Assembly: GCA_919901555.1 (NCBI GenBank) | Contig: CAKKPG010000155.1 | Location: 1-32,317, forward strand | Source of the DNA: Nitrospiria bacterium | Lineage (GTDB): Bacteria; Nitrospirota; UBA9217 | Length of the DNA stretch: 32,317 nucleotides | Direction of reading: 5' to 3' | Shown here: in pieces, positions 14,528 to 23,859 of the stretch | How the letters are laid out: the number at the start of each line of letters is the position of its first letter | How positions within the stretch are numbered: position 1 is the stretch's first letter | Notes under the pieces: generated by a model | Seen by the model: only the letters and a program-made list of their open reading frames with translations | Database searches by the model: none | Told to the model about the DNA's origin: nothing | Made by a program: the position numbers and the translations under genes

Positions 14528-15877
14528 TCATTTTATTCCATACTTCTCCATCCGGTAGATCAGCGTGGGACGGGTGATCCGCAGGTATTCCGCTGCCCGC
14601 GTCTGGTTGCCCTTGTGCCTTTCGAGGGCCTTGATGATCAGGTTCTTTTCGAGCTCCTCCAGGGATATCCCGTCGTCGGGAAGGTTCAGGATTATGTCGT
14701 CCACACCCATGGCCGTTTTCCTGAACTTGTCCGGCAGCTCCGCAAGGGTTATCAGGTTGCCGCGCCTGAGCACGGTCGCCCGTTCAATGACGTTCTCCAG
14801 TTCCCGCACATTCCCGGGCCAGCCGTAGGCCGTGAGCGCTGCCAGCGCCCCGGGATCGACGGCGATATCCGCCGTCTTGTACTTTCTGAGGAAATGGTCC
14901 ACGAGCAGGGGAATGTCGTCCCTCCGCTCCCGGAGCGGCGGCATGTGCAGGGTAATGACGCTCAAGCGGTAGTAGAGGTCTTCGCGAAACGCCCCCTCCT
15001 TCACCGCCCGCTCGATGTCCCGGTTCGTTGCGGCAAGCACGCGTACATTGAACGGGACGGGACGGCTGCCGCCCACGCGGTCCGCCTCCCGTTCCTGGAG
15101 CGCCCGGAGGATCTTGGCCTGAAGGTCGGATCGCAGCTCGGCGATCTCATCGAGGAGCAGGGTGCCGCCGTCGGCAAGCTCGAACTTCCCTTCCTTGTCC
15201 CGCACCGCGCCGGTGAAGGCGCCCTTCACATGGCCGAAGAGCTCGCTCTCGATGAGGTTCTCGGGGATGGCGGCGCAGTTCACGGCAACCAAGGGCCCCT
15301 CTGCGCGCCGGCTGTTGTAGTGGATGCCTTTGGCCAGGAGTTCTTTGCCCGTGCCGCTCTCGCCCGTGATCAGGACCGTGGCGTCGCTCGCTGCCACGCG
15401 GCCGGCCGTATCGAGCACGTCCCTGATCTTGTCGCTTGTCCCGATGATGCCGTCAAAGGAGTATTTGTCCCTGATCTGGGCGCGGAGTTCAACGTTCTCC
15501 CGCTCCAGCCCCCGCATCCGGAGCGCCTTTTCGAGAGTGAGACGGAGTTCGTCGCGGTTAAAGGGCTTGGTAATATAGTCGAAGGCCCCCTGCTTCATGG
15601 CCTCGACGGCGCTCTCGATGGTGCCGTAGGCCGTGATGATAATGACGGGGAGGTGGCCGTCGGACCGGCGGACGTTCTTCAGCACTTCCATGCCGCTCAT
15701 GCCGGGCATGGTGATGTCCGTGATCACGGCGTCGAAGGATCCCTTTTCGAACAGCCGCAGCCCTTCTTCGCCGCCGGCCGCGGTGTGCACGGCATATCCC
15801 GCTTCGGCCAGGCTGAACTCCATCACCCGGCGGAGGCTGTCGTCATCGTCTATGAGAAGGATGGATGGTTTTTTCAT
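14528..15877 (-). CDS. NtrC-family sigma-54-dependent response regulator
   Basis: This 449-aa protein has three domains. The receiver (residues 1-120) has Asp54 in VITDITMPG as the phosphorylation site. The AAA+ domain has Walker A GESGTGKE near 171, the sigma-54-contacting GAFTGA near 217, and Walker B in [14 protein letters not shown]-terminal Fis-type helix-turn-helix, [26 protein letters not shown], ends the protein. It activates transcription from sigma-54 promoters when phosphorylated. The cognate kinase gene lies 119 bases upstream on the same strand. The ATG at 15877 lacks a strong ribosome binding site, and the gap before it holds three 15-bp palindromes (separate entry). The target genes are unknown. 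Confidence 0.95.
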   Translation of the reverse strand: MKKPSILLIDDDDSLRRVMEFSLAEAGYAVHTAAGGEEGLRLFEKGSFDAVITDITMPGMSGMEVLKNVRRSDGHLPVIIITAYGTIESAVEAMKQGAFDYITKPFNRDELRLTLEKALRMRGLERENVELRAQIRDKYSFDGIIGTSDKIRDVLDTAGRVAASDATVLITGESGTGKELLAKGIHYNSRRAEGPLVAVNCAAIPENLIESELFGHVKGAFTGAVRDKEGKFELADGGTLLLDEIAELRSDLQAKILRALQEREADRVGGSRPVPFNVRVLAATNRDIERAVKEGAFREDLYYRLSVITLHMPPLRERRDDIPLLVDHFLRKYKTADIAVDPGALAALTAYGWPGNVRELENVIERATVLRRGNLITLAELPDKFRKTAMGVDDIILNLPDDGISLEELEKNLIIKALERHKGNQTRAAEYLRITRPTLIYRMEKYGIK

Positions 15878-15893
15878 GTTTATTCTGGACCAA

Positions 15894-15962
15894 GGCAACC
15901 ATGTTGCCGTGATTTTGGACCGAGGGAACCGTGTTCCCGTTATTTACGTCGACGCGGTCGAC
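15894..15962. repeat. three tandem 15-bp palindromes between kinase and regulator genes
   Basis: GGCAAC-N3-GTTGCC (15894-15908), GGGAAC-N3-GTTCCC (15924-15938) and GTCGAC-N3-GTCGAC (15948-15962) all have 6-base arms and 3-base centres. The first two lie in an imperfect 30-base direct repeat with shared TTGGACC-like text. Arm bases differ between copies, but the pairing is kept in each. Confidence 0.7.
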
Positions 15963-15996
15963 TTGGTCCATATGTGCGGCTCGCTCCATAGTTGCC

Positions 15997-17100
15997 TTAT
16001 ACCGGAATCCTCACCGTGAACCTCGTCCCCTTTCCCGGTCCGCTCGCAACGGCGATTCTGCCGCGGTGGTTCTGAATGATGCGGTACGTGATCGCAAGGC
16101 CGAGCCCGGTGCCGTTCTTCCTGGTGGTGAAAAATGGGCTGAAGAGCTTCTTCCGGTTCTCCTCGGGGATGCCGATGCCGGTGTCGGAAATCGTTACCTC
16201 GATCGTGCTGTCCTTGATGCCGCTCTCGACGGTGAGAACGCCGCCGCCGGCCATGGCCTGGATGGCGTTCAGGATCAGGTTCAGGAACGCCTGCTTGAGG
16301 AGCCCTGCATCGAGGCTGTGCATTCCGATGGAGGGGTCGAGCCGCTTCTCCACCCGCACGCCCGCCTTCCTCGCTTCCTGCGCGGTAAGGGTAAGCACGG
16401 ACTCCACCGCCTCGTTCACGTCGGTCCGGTGGAGCTCGGGCTGCTTGGGCCTGGCAAAACTCAAAAACTCCTGTACGATGCGGTTCAGCCGATCCGTTTC
16501 TTTCAGGAGGATCTGGATGAACTCACGCTTGGGCGCGTCCGGTCCGTAGTCGTCTTTGAGGATCTCCGCCGCGCCCTTGATGGAGCCCAGGGGATTGCGG
16601 ATTTCGTGCGCCATGCCCGCCGAGAGCTCGCCCAGGGCGGACAGCCGATCGGCCCTCCTGAGCTGTTCCTCGGTCTCGAACAGGACATCCGTCTGTTTCT
16701 TCAGTTTCCGGTGCGATTCGTCCAGCCGCACGATGGCCTGTTCATAGCGGACCCGCTGGCCTCGCTCCATCTGGCTGAGCACTCCCGTCGTGCCCCCGAT
16801 AAGGAGAAAAAGAAAGATCTCGACGAAATTATAGAGATCGAGAAAGGGGTCGGTCCAGTGAAGAAACAGGTGCGGCGAGAACAGGACCGTCGAGACGATG
16901 GACAGCGAGACCCCGCCCTTGATCCCGTACCAGTATGCCCCGAGGATGATGGGCATGATGTACAGATGGCCGAGAATACTGTGGAGAAGGCCCGCCCCTG
17001 CCCCGCCCACGAGGTAATGGACCAGGGTGATGAAAGCGAGGAGGCCCGCGAGCACGACCGGCCTGATCCCTTTAAAGCGCTTTTTCAAAATACCGGTCAT
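15997..17100 (-). CDS. membrane histidine kinase, NtrB/ZraS-like
   Basis: This 367-aa sensor kinase has four or five N-terminal membrane helices (about residues 12-110) with little periplasmic sequence. A coiled-coil linker follows, then the HisKA phosphoacceptor region ALGELSAGMAHEIRNPLGS (His about residue 165). The ATPase domain has an N-box LNLILNAIQAM, G1 ISDTGIGIP, an F-box FSPFFTTRKNGTGLGLAI, and G2. It would autophosphorylate and activate the NtrC-type regulator encoded next. The signal is unknown; the membrane-embedded sensor could detect a lipophilic or envelope cue. No periplasmic ligand domain is seen. Confidence 0.93.
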   Translation of the reverse strand: MTGILKKRFKGIRPVVLAGLLAFITLVHYLVGGAGAGLLHSILGHLYIMPIILGAYWYGIKGGVSLSIVSTVLFSPHLFLHWTDPFLDLYNFVEIFLFLLIGGTTGVLSQMERGQRVRYEQAIVRLDESHRKLKKQTDVLFETEEQLRRADRLSALGELSAGMAHEIRNPLGSIKGAAEILKDDYGPDAPKREFIQILLKETDRLNRIVQEFLSFARPKQPELHRTDVNEAVESVLTLTAQEARKAGVRVEKRLDPSIGMHSLDAGLLKQAFLNLILNAIQAMAGGGVLTVESGIKDSTIEVTISDTGIGIPEENRKKLFSPFFTTRKNGTGLGLAITYRIIQNHRGRIAVASGPGKGTRFTVRIPV

Positions 17101-17160
17101 ATAATAAGGCGACGACGGAGGACGGACGACCGCTCACTATGTTCGCTTTCCCGCGACCGT

Positions 17161-17559
17161 TCACCGCGCATCCACGTTGAACGTCGCCATGGCTGCGGGC
17201 TTGCCCGGCCGCGCCACGGTGATCTCTACCTTCCACCCCCCCTCCATGGGGATGTTCGCAGAAAAGGCGTAGCCGTTGCCTTTGAGCGTCGCCTGGGTAT
17301 TGAAGTCCATGGGCGCCATGCCCGCCATGGGCGGCATATAGTACCGCACATTCACCGCGCCGTCCGTCATGGCGGCGCCCGCGGCGTCCGTCACTTTGAC
17401 CGTGAGCGTGTTGTCGCTCTTGACGAGCGGATACCGCGCCACGGAGAGCGTGATCGTCAGGTCGCCCGCGCTTTTCGTTGATTCATGCCCTTTCGAACAC
17501 CCCAGGAACACCACGGCCAATGCAGCAGCAATGACAATCAATAAAGAGACTCTTTTCAT
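17161..17559 (-). CDS. YtkA-like/FixH-like lipoprotein
   Basis: This 132-aa protein has a lipoprotein signal (MKRVSLLIVIAAALAVVFLGC, with Cys21 lipidated) followed by an immunoglobulin-like beta domain of the YtkA/FixH type. Visible features are DLTITLSVARYPLVKSDNTLTVKVTDAAG, a methionine-rich MPPMAGMAPM stretch near residues 80-90 and a final GGWKVEITVARPGK. YtkA-like domains often accompany copper efflux or cytochrome oxidase systems, and the methionines could bind Cu(I). It precedes the two-component kinase gene by 60 bases and may share its transcript. GGAGG lies upstream of the ATG. Confidence 0.8.
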   Translation of the reverse strand: MKRVSLLIVIAAALAVVFLGCSKGHESTKSAGDLTITLSVARYPLVKSDNTLTVKVTDAAGAAMTDGAVNVRYYMPPMAGMAPMDFNTQATLKGNGYAFSANIPMEGGWKVEITVARPGKPAAMATFNVDAR

Positions 17560-17684
17560 GATGCATACCTCCTTCGGTTTTGGTAGTGTGTGATGCGCTT
17601 TTTATAGCATGGGAAAAAGACGATTTTTGCGATGTTCGGCTTTATTGAACAGCCGGTTGAGAATCCGTCATCGCCCGAATGCGC

Positions 17685-18368
17685 TTAGGGCTCCCACCAC
17701 AAGAGCAGCTTCTTTGTTTTCTTGAGGTCCCTGACAAATTCATCAGTGCCCGTCGCCCCGCCATCTATTGCATCGGGACAGAACTCGCCCACTTCGCCGG
17801 CAAAGGCCTTCAGGTCGCGGGGAAGCGTCTTGAACTCGAGCTCCACCCACTCGTAATTGGCGCCGATGATCTCGAAGGGGTAACACTTTTCCCATTCCTT
17901 GAGCTTTTCGATGATGTCGTCATTCGTGATGTCGTAGCTGTTTCCGTTCGTCTGCATGAGCCCCAGTATCTCGTACTGGTCCGTGCCTTTTTTGAGGACG
18001 CCGATCTTGTCGGTCTTGATCCCCTCGTTCGTTTCGACCACAAAGGCCATGTGTTTCAGGGGGCGAAGTTTGCGCCGGAGGAGTGAAAGCATTCGTTCCG
18101 TGTTTTCCTCGGGAACGGACGCGCAGATACCGTCGGCCATGATCTGGTACCCCTCCTCGTTGTACCCGGTGAGGCGATGAATGTGCTCCTCCCCGACCAG
18201 GTCCCTCACCATGAGGAAGACCTGACGGTCAAACCCGGTCTTCTTCGCCATGTCCTCTTCGGAGGGAGAGAGCGTGGCCGGTTTTTGCGGCCCTGCCGCC
18301 GCGATGCCGATCATGACGAGCAGCAGGACCGGAACATGCCGAAATGTTCGGAATAGGTTTTTTTTCAT
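17685..18368 (-). CDS. exported DUF4253 domain protein
   Basis: This 227-aa protein has an N-terminal signal peptide (hydrophobic core about residues 13-25, A-A-A-G cleavage region). The mid part, MLSLLRRKLRPLKHMAFVVE, leads into a C-terminal DUF4253-like region: YDITNDDIIEKLKEWEKCYPFEIIGANYEWVELEF, LPRDLKAFAGEVGEFCPDAID and a terminal LLLWWEP. The family has no assigned function. DUF4253 proteins I know of are mostly cytoplasmic, so the signal peptide here is unusual. It could instead be an uncleaved anchor. Confidence 0.75.
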   Translation of the reverse strand: MKKNLFRTFRHVPVLLLVMIGIAAAGPQKPATLSPSEEDMAKKTGFDRQVFLMVRDLVGEEHIHRLTGYNEEGYQIMADGICASVPEENTERMLSLLRRKLRPLKHMAFVVETNEGIKTDKIGVLKKGTDQYEILGLMQTNGNSYDITNDDIIEKLKEWEKCYPFEIIGANYEWVELEFKTLPRDLKAFAGEVGEFCPDAIDGGATGTDEFVRDLKKTKKLLLWWEP

Positions 18369-18546
18369 GAATGTCCCCCTCGCCGCACAGGTCTCTCGAC
18401 GCTCTCCGTGTTCCCGGGACGGTTCCTCGAAGAGAGAGAAAACAGTGTAACAACTGCATGAAATATATCATATCGCCCGGGGAAAAACAACGAAAGAGAA
18501 AGGCCGGAAGCGCCACTACTATCCTTTATTTTCCGCCTATTTCGGG

Positions 18547-18552
18547 TATAAT
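18547..18552 (+). promoter_or_regulatory. possible -10 element before the HAD hydrolase
   Basis: A TATAAT box stands 27 bases upstream of the ATG at 18580. No good -35 match lies 16-18 bases further upstream. The gap 18369-18579 separates divergent genes and otherwise shows nothing recognisable. Confidence 0.35.
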
Positions 18553-18579
18553 AAAAATGGATCATAGCTGAAAGGATTC

Positions 18580-19200
18580 ATGCGCCGTATGGGAGCAACA
18601 CTGAAGGCGGTCATTTTTGATTTCGGCGGCGTCCTGGCAGAGGAAGGCTTCAGGGAAGGGCTCCTGTCTATCGGAAGGAAGAATGGTCTCGATCCCCTGC
18701 GGTTTTTCCAGACAGCGGACCGGCTTATTTATGAAACGGGGTATCTCACGGGCAGGGCCGATGAGGCGACGTTCTGGAATGCACTCCGGAGAACGACGGG
18801 CATAGGGGGGAGCGACCGTGAGCTCAGGACGGAAATTCTGACCCGGTTTGTTCTGAGGCCCGCCATGATATCCGGTGCGCAGCGCCTGAGATCTACGGGG
18901 TTGGCCGTCGCCATCCTGAGCGACCAGACAAACTGGCTTGATGAGATCAATGCCGGGACGCCCTTCTTCGGCCATTTCGATGCGGTATTCAATTCCTTCC
19001 GGATCCACAAAAGCAAGCGTGACCCGTCGGTGTTTCGGGACGTCTGCACAAACCTGAACATCAGGCCCGGCGAAGCGCTCTTTGTGGATGATAACATAGA
19101 CCACATCGAGCGGGCATCGAAGGAAGGTCTCCACGTTATACATTTCCGCGATTTCCAGTCGTTCCGGGAGCAGCTGGAGAAGTTCGTTGATCTGCAATAG
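18580..19200 (+). CDS. HAD-superfamily hydrolase (subfamily IA)
   Basis: This 206-aa protein carries the four HAD motifs: nucleophile Asp in VIFDFGGVLAEE (motif I, residues 9-20), Ser in AILSDQTNW (motif II), Lys in HKSKRDPSVF (motif III) and the acidic FVDDNIDHIE (motif IV). Motif I has glycine where many phosphatases have a second Asp, as in several HAD-IA members including YihX-like phosphatases. It probably acts on a small phosphorylated metabolite; the substrate is not predictable. AAAGGA precedes the ATG. Confidence 0.9.
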   Translation: MRRMGATLKAVIFDFGGVLAEEGFREGLLSIGRKNGLDPLRFFQTADRLIYETGYLTGRADEATFWNALRRTTGIGGSDRELRTEILTRFVLRPAMISGAQRLRSTGLAVAILSDQTNWLDEINAGTPFFGHFDAVFNSFRIHKSKRDPSVFRDVCTNLNIRPGEALFVDDNIDHIERASKEGLHVIHFRDFQSFREQLEKFVDLQ

Positions 19201-19229
19201 CCTGCGCCCGATCGCGGAGAGAAGCGGCT

Positions 19230-19244
19230 GACCTGAGTAGTTAC
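19230..19244. repeat. solo copy of the 15-bp GACCTGAGTAGTTAC repeat
   Basis: The sequence GACCTGAGTAGTTAC is identical to the right end of the 188-bp inverted-repeat element at 31095-31282, and similarity extends into the preceding GAAG(CGAAGT)GGCT. It lies 22 bases before the glutamate synthase start codon. Confidence 0.7.
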
Positions 19245-19266
19245 TTTTTCACAAGGACTGAATCTT

Positions 19267-22200
19267 ATGAGCAATACCGCTATGTCAGCCTCCTGCGGAG
19301 TGGGGTTCATCTGCAACGTTCACGGGACGAGGAGTCATGAAATCGTCAGGCAGGGTGTGGAGGCCGTCGTAAACCTCACCCACCGGGGGGCCGTGGGCGC
19401 CGACGGGAAAACCGGGGACGGCGCAGGCGTGCTCATTCAGCTTCCGAAGAAGTTCTTTCGCAGAGAGGGCGAGAGGCTGCTGGGATATGCGGTCCCGGAC
19501 ACGGACACCCTCGCTGTCGGCTTCTTTTTTATCTATCGAGACGATAAAGAATCCGGGATCGAGGCGATCCTGCGCAGCCACGGGCTTACGCCCCTGGGCT
19601 GGAGAGAGGTGCCCGTGAATGACAGCGCCCTCGGCGCCTCGGCCCTGGCGGCAAAGCCGCGCATACGCCAGCTGCTCATAGACACCGCCGGCATTGAGGC
19701 CTCGCAGCGGGAGGTGAGGCTCTACCTGGCCCGGAGAACTATCGAAAAGGCCTGCGGCAAGGACGTCTATGTCCCCTCCCTGTCCTCACGGACCATCGTA
19801 TACAAAGGCATGCTCATCGCACCCTACCTCGCCCAGTTCTACCCGGACCTGGTCGATGAGGACGTGGAATCCGCCTTCTGCCTCTTTCATCAGCGGTTCT
19901 CCACGAACACCTCGCCGGACTGGACCCTGGCGCAGCCCTTCCGGGTCCTCGGCCACAACGGGGAGATCAATACGCTCCAGGGTAACAGAAACTATATGTC
20001 CGTCCTCGAGCACGAGGTGCAGCACCGCCTGTTCGGGGACAAGGCGGAGCTTCTGCGGCCCCTCATATCCTATGAAGAGAGCGATTCGGCGTCCCTCGAC
20101 AGGATCGTGGAGCTCATGGTCCTCTCCGGCATGTCTCCCGAGCATGCCGTCAGCATGTGCATCCCTCCGGCATGGGAAAACAGGGACCGGAACGGCGACG
20201 AGAGGGCGTTCTTCGAGTATCAATCGGTGCTGATGAAGCCCTGGGACGGACCGGCGGCCGTTGCCTTTACGGACGGCGAGACCGTCGGCGCCCACATGGA
20301 CCGGAACGGCCTGCGGCCGCTCCGGTACGCGCTTACGGAGGACGGCATTCTGGTCCTGGGTTCGGAGATCGGGATGGTCGACCTCGGGAACAGACCGATC
20401 AGGGAGAAAGGAAGGCTCGGCCCGGGAGAGACCCTTGCCGTAAACACCCGGACGTCCCTCATCAGGTTCACCGATGAGATCATCGGGGAACTCGCGGCGA
20501 AGAGGCCCTATGCGGAATGGATGAGAACGTCTTTCGTGGGTCCGAAGCCCCGGACCGTCGTGAAGCCCGATCCCGATGAAGAGATTGTCAGAAAACAGAT
20601 CGCCTTTGGTTATACTATGGAAGAGATCGACGCGTCCCTCAGGGAAATGGCGGTCACGGGCAAGGAACCGGTATTCTCCATGGGAGACGATACGCCCCTG
20701 CCCTCACTCGCCGCGAAGCCGCAGCTCCTGTTCCGGTATTTCAAACAGAAATTCTCCCAGGTCACGAACCCGCCCATCGACCCCATCCGGGAGCGCATGG
20801 TCATGTCGCTCAGGATGTATCTGGGGCCGAAAGGGAACTTCCTCGAACAAGCGCCTGCATATGCGCGGCAGCTTGCCATCGACTCACCCATACTGAGCAA
20901 GGACCAACTCCGGGAGATCGAGTCGCAAAAGACCTTCGCGGTAAAGCGGATCCCCCTGACCTATCCTGAAGCAGGAACGAACCTTTCCCAGGCCGTCAAA
21001 ACACTCCAGGAGAGCGTTCTCCATGCGGCGCGCGAAGGCGCCGAGATCATCGTCCTGTACGATTCCGGCGTTTCCGGAGATCGTCTGGCGATACCGTCCC
21101 TCCTCGCGGTCTCCGCGTCGTTCAAGAGGCTCTTGCGAGAGAAGATGGCAAATAGGGCGAGCCTGATCGTGGAGACAGGCGAGGCAAGGGACGAGCACCA
21201 CATGGCCTGCCTCATCGGGTACGGGGCCTCTGCCGTATGTCCCTCTCTCGCCTTCCAGACCATCAACGACCTTTGTGAAAAAAGCGCTATAAAACTTCCC
21301 TACCAACAGGCAGCGCTCAATTATATCAGGGCGCTGGAGAGCGGACTTTTGAAAAGCATCGCCCGCATGGGCATCTCCACGGTGAGGTCCTACCACGGCG
21401 CACAGCTCTTCGATTCCATCTGTTTGAGCAGGGCCGTCGTTGACGAGTACTTCGCGGGCACGCCGGTCACCCTCGAGGCCGACGGCCTGGACGAAATAGA
21501 GGACTCTCTCAGGAAACGGCACGAGGCGGGCTTTGGTCCGACTGCGCCCGCAACCGATTACGGTGGAAATCTTCGGTACCGGAAAGAAGGAGAGTATCAC
21601 GCATGGTCCGCACCCATCGTGGCCGCGCTGAACCGGTTTGCCAAAAGCGGCGACCACGCCCTGTACAAGGAATTTTCACGCCTTGTTGACGGTCGTCCCC
21701 TTTTCATCCGCCACCTTCTCGGCTTCAGGAAAGGGTCTGCGATGCCTCTCGATGCCGTCGAGCCCGAGGAGGCGATCCTCAGGCGGTTCGTGGCAGGCGC
21801 CATGTCCGTAGGGGCCCTCTCGCCCGAGGCGCACGAAACCATTGCCGAGGCCTGCAACCGCCTCGGCATCAGGAGCAACAGCGGCGAGGGCGGCGAAGAC
21901 CCGGCGCGGTACTTCGGTCCGAAGAACAGCGCCGTAAAACAGGTGGCCTCCGGCAGGTTCGGCGTGACCCCCGCCTACCTGGCCTCGGCAGCGGACCTGG
22001 AGATCAAGATAGCGCAAGGAGCAAAACCCGGAGAAGGCGGCCACCTCCCGGCGGTCAAGGTGGATTCCTATATCGCCATGCTCAGGCATTGCGCGCCGAA
22101 CATGCTGCTCATCTCGCCCCCTCCCCACCACGACATCTACTCCATCGAAGACCTGGCCCAGCTCATCCATGACCTGAAACAGGCGAACCCCAAAGCCCAC

Positions 22201-23589
22201 GTCTGCGTCAAGCTCGTGGCAGAGACCGGGGTAGGGACCATTGCCGCAGGCGTTGCCAAGGCCTACGCCGACATCGTCCAGATAAGCGGGTGCGAAGGGG
22301 GCACCGGCGCGGCAACCATCAGTTCCATCAAGAACGCGGGAAACTACTGGGAGATCGGGCTCGCCGAGACGCAAAAAATCCTGATCGACAACGGCCTGCG
22401 CGACAGGATACGGGTGCGGGCCGACGGCGGCATGCGCACCGGCAGGGACGTGATCATTGCCGCGCTCCTCGGAGCGGATGAGTTCGGGTTCGGCACCGCC
22501 GTGATGATCGCCGCGGGATGCGTCATGGTCAGGCAGTGCCATGCCAACACCTGTCCCACCGGAATCGCCACGCAGGACCCGAAATTGCGGGCGCGCTTCC
22601 GGGGCACCGTGGAGGGCGTCACGGCGTACTTCCGCGCCGTGGCACGCGAGGTCCGGGAGATCATGGCGGAGATGGGCGTCACCGGCCTCACCGGGATCAT
22701 CGGCAGGTCCGATCTGCTGATTGCCGCCCGTCCCGAGGGACATCGGGCAAGCAACAGAATAAAAATAGAACGATTCGCCGACACCTACGTGCCGGGACAA
22801 CCGCGGCAATGCGCGCGGGAAAGGAACGACAATCCCGCGCCTTCGATGAACGATGTCCTTGTTGCCGAGCTGCTGCCGTTTATCGAAAAGGCCGAAAGGG
22901 TGGAAAGAGAATACACGATCAGGAACATCCACCGGAGCGTGCCCGTAAAGCTCAACTATTACATCGCGCGGGCATACCGCGATCAGGGCCTCCCGCCGGA
23001 CACGATCCAATTGACCTTCAGAGGCACCGCCGGCCAGAGCTTCGGCGCCTTCAACCACCGGGGGCTTTCCCTGACGCTGATCGGCGATGCCAACGATTAC
23101 GCGGGCAAAGGCATGTTCGGCGGCAGGATCGCCGTCATTCCGTCGGACATCGCGGAACCCCGGCGACAGGTGATCGCAGGGAACACCGTGCTCTACGGCG
23201 CCACCGGCGGCGCGTTTTACGCCGCAGGCAGGGCCGGAGAGCGCTTTGCCGTCCGGAACAGCGGCGCCCTGGCCGTCATCGAGGGCACGGGCCATCACCT
23301 TTGCGAATACATGACGAGGGGGACCGTTGTCGTGCTCGGCGAGGTCGGATACAACGTGGGCGCCGGCATGACGGGAGGGGTGCTCTATATTCCGGATGAC
23401 AACGGTTCCCTCCTGCGAAAGATCAATACGTCCTCTGTTGTAATGCACGATCTTGTCGACGACGATGTACGGACGCTCAGAACCATGATTGAGAACCATC
23501 GCACATACACCCGAAGCGTCCGCGCCGCCGAACTCCTCGCCGACGTTGACGAAATCCCTGGGAGGTTTAAAAAAATCCTGCCCATTTGA
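19267..23589 (+). CDS. gltB: glutamate synthase large subunit
   Basis: This 1440-aa protein has a full GltB layout. The class II glutamine amidotransferase domain has Cys10 (SASCGVGFI), exposed after propeptide removal, followed by LTHRGAVGADGKTGDGAG and a central linker domain to about 720. The FMN-binding barrel contains MSVGALSPEAHETIAEACNRLG near 841 and NSGEGGEDP. The 3Fe-4S ligands are Cys1085, Cys1091 and Cys1096 (C-x5-C-x4-C). A GXGXG beta-helix ends the protein. It makes two glutamates from glutamine and 2-oxoglutarate. No gltD small subunit lies on either side, so the electron donor could be ferredoxin or a GltD encoded elsewhere. Confidence 0.96.
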   Translation: MSNTAMSASCGVGFICNVHGTRSHEIVRQGVEAVVNLTHRGAVGADGKTGDGAGVLIQLPKKFFRREGERLLGYAVPDTDTLAVGFFFIYRDDKESGIEAILRSHGLTPLGWREVPVNDSALGASALAAKPRIRQLLIDTAGIEASQREVRLYLARRTIEKACGKDVYVPSLSSRTIVYKGMLIAPYLAQFYPDLVDEDVESAFCLFHQRFSTNTSPDWTLAQPFRVLGHNGEINTLQGNRNYMSVLEHEVQHRLFGDKAELLRPLISYEESDSASLDRIVELMVLSGMSPEHAVSMCIPPAWENRDRNGDERAFFEYQSVLMKPWDGPAAVAFTDGETVGAHMDRNGLRPLRYALTEDGILVLGSEIGMVDLGNRPIREKGRLGPGETLAVNTRTSLIRFTDEIIGELAAKRPYAEWMRTSFVGPKPRTVVKPDPDEEIVRKQIAFGYTMEEIDASLREMAVTGKEPVFSMGDDTPLPSLAAKPQLLFRYFKQKFSQVTNPPIDPIRERMVMSLRMYLGPKGNFLEQAPAYARQLAIDSPILSKDQLREIESQKTFAVKRIPLTYPEAGTNLSQAVKTLQESVLHAAREGAEIIVLYDSGVSGDRLAIPSLLAVSASFKRLLREKMANRASLIVETGEARDEHHMACLIGYGASAVCPSLAFQTINDLCEKSAIKLPYQQAALNYIRALESGLLKSIARMGISTVRSYHGAQLFDSICLSRAVVDEYFAGTPVTLEADGLDEIEDSLRKRHEAGFGPTAPATDYGGNLRYRKEGEYHAWSAPIVAALNRFAKSGDHALYKEFSRLVDGRPLFIRHLLGFRKGSAMPLDAVEPEEAILRRFVAGAMSVGALSPEAHETIAEACNRLGIRSNSGEGGEDPARYFGPKNSAVKQVASGRFGVTPAYLASAADLEIKIAQGAKPGEGGHLPAVKVDSYIAMLRHCAPNMLLISPPPHHDIYSIEDLAQLIHDLKQANPKAHVCVKLVAETGVGTIAAGVAKAYADIVQISGCEGGTGAATISSIKNAGNYWEIGLAETQKILIDNGLRDRIRVRADGGMRTGRDVIIAALLGADEFGFGTAVMIAAGCVMVRQCHANTCPTGIATQDPKLRARFRGTVEGVTAYFRAVAREVREIMAEMGVTGLTGIIGRSDLLIAARPEGHRASNRIKIERFADTYVPGQPRQCARERNDNPAPSMNDVLVAELLPFIEKAERVEREYTIRNIHRSVPVKLNYYIARAYRDQGLPPDTIQLTFRGTAGQSFGAFNHRGLSLTLIGDANDYAGKGMFGGRIAVIPSDIAEPRRQVIAGNTVLYGATGGAFYAAGRAGERFAVRNSGALAVIEGTGHHLCEYMTRGTVVVLGEVGYNVGAGMTGGVLYIPDDNGSLLRKINTSSVVMHDLVDDDVRTLRTMIENHRTYTRSVRAAELLADVDEIPGRFKKILPI

Positions 23590-23765
23590 GATTCCATGCG
23601 ACTTCCCCAAAAAAATCTGGTATACTTTCATGGTCAGGCAATAATCAACCTACCGGATCGGACGGGATATGAATCGTCCATGAGTTGCGCTCACAAAGGG
23701 GAATGAAAATCGGCAACTTACGGCTGCTCGGTCATCACCCCCACCTTTGAATTCGTTCATAGAGC

Positions 23766-23816
23766 CCCCTCTCCCTTTGTCCCTCTCCCTCAAGGGGAGA
23801 GGGGTAGGGGTGAGGG
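23766..23816. repeat. CCCTCTCCC...GGGAGAGGG interspersed hairpin repeat
   Basis: CCCTCTCCCTCAAGGGGAGAGGG is a hairpin (about 9-bp stem) within a CT-rich then AG-rich stretch, of a type dispersed in many bacterial genomes. It lies between gltB and the methyltransferase gene. The remainder of 23590-23823 shows nothing recognisable. Confidence 0.55.
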
Positions 23817-23859
23817 TCATCTATTGTCGGGGAGGAGCTTTGGAGAAAGGCATTTTCAG

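Noticed and set aside
14615-17481. Plus-strand open frames of 458 and 516 codons opposite the two-component genes
   Set aside because: Both are antisense to clear regulator and kinase genes, show biased R/H/G composition and no domains.
21676-23631. Long minus-strand open frame of 651 codons opposite gltB
   Set aside because: It is a mirror of the GC-rich gltB codons, has no recognisable domain, and gltB on the other strand is unmistakable.
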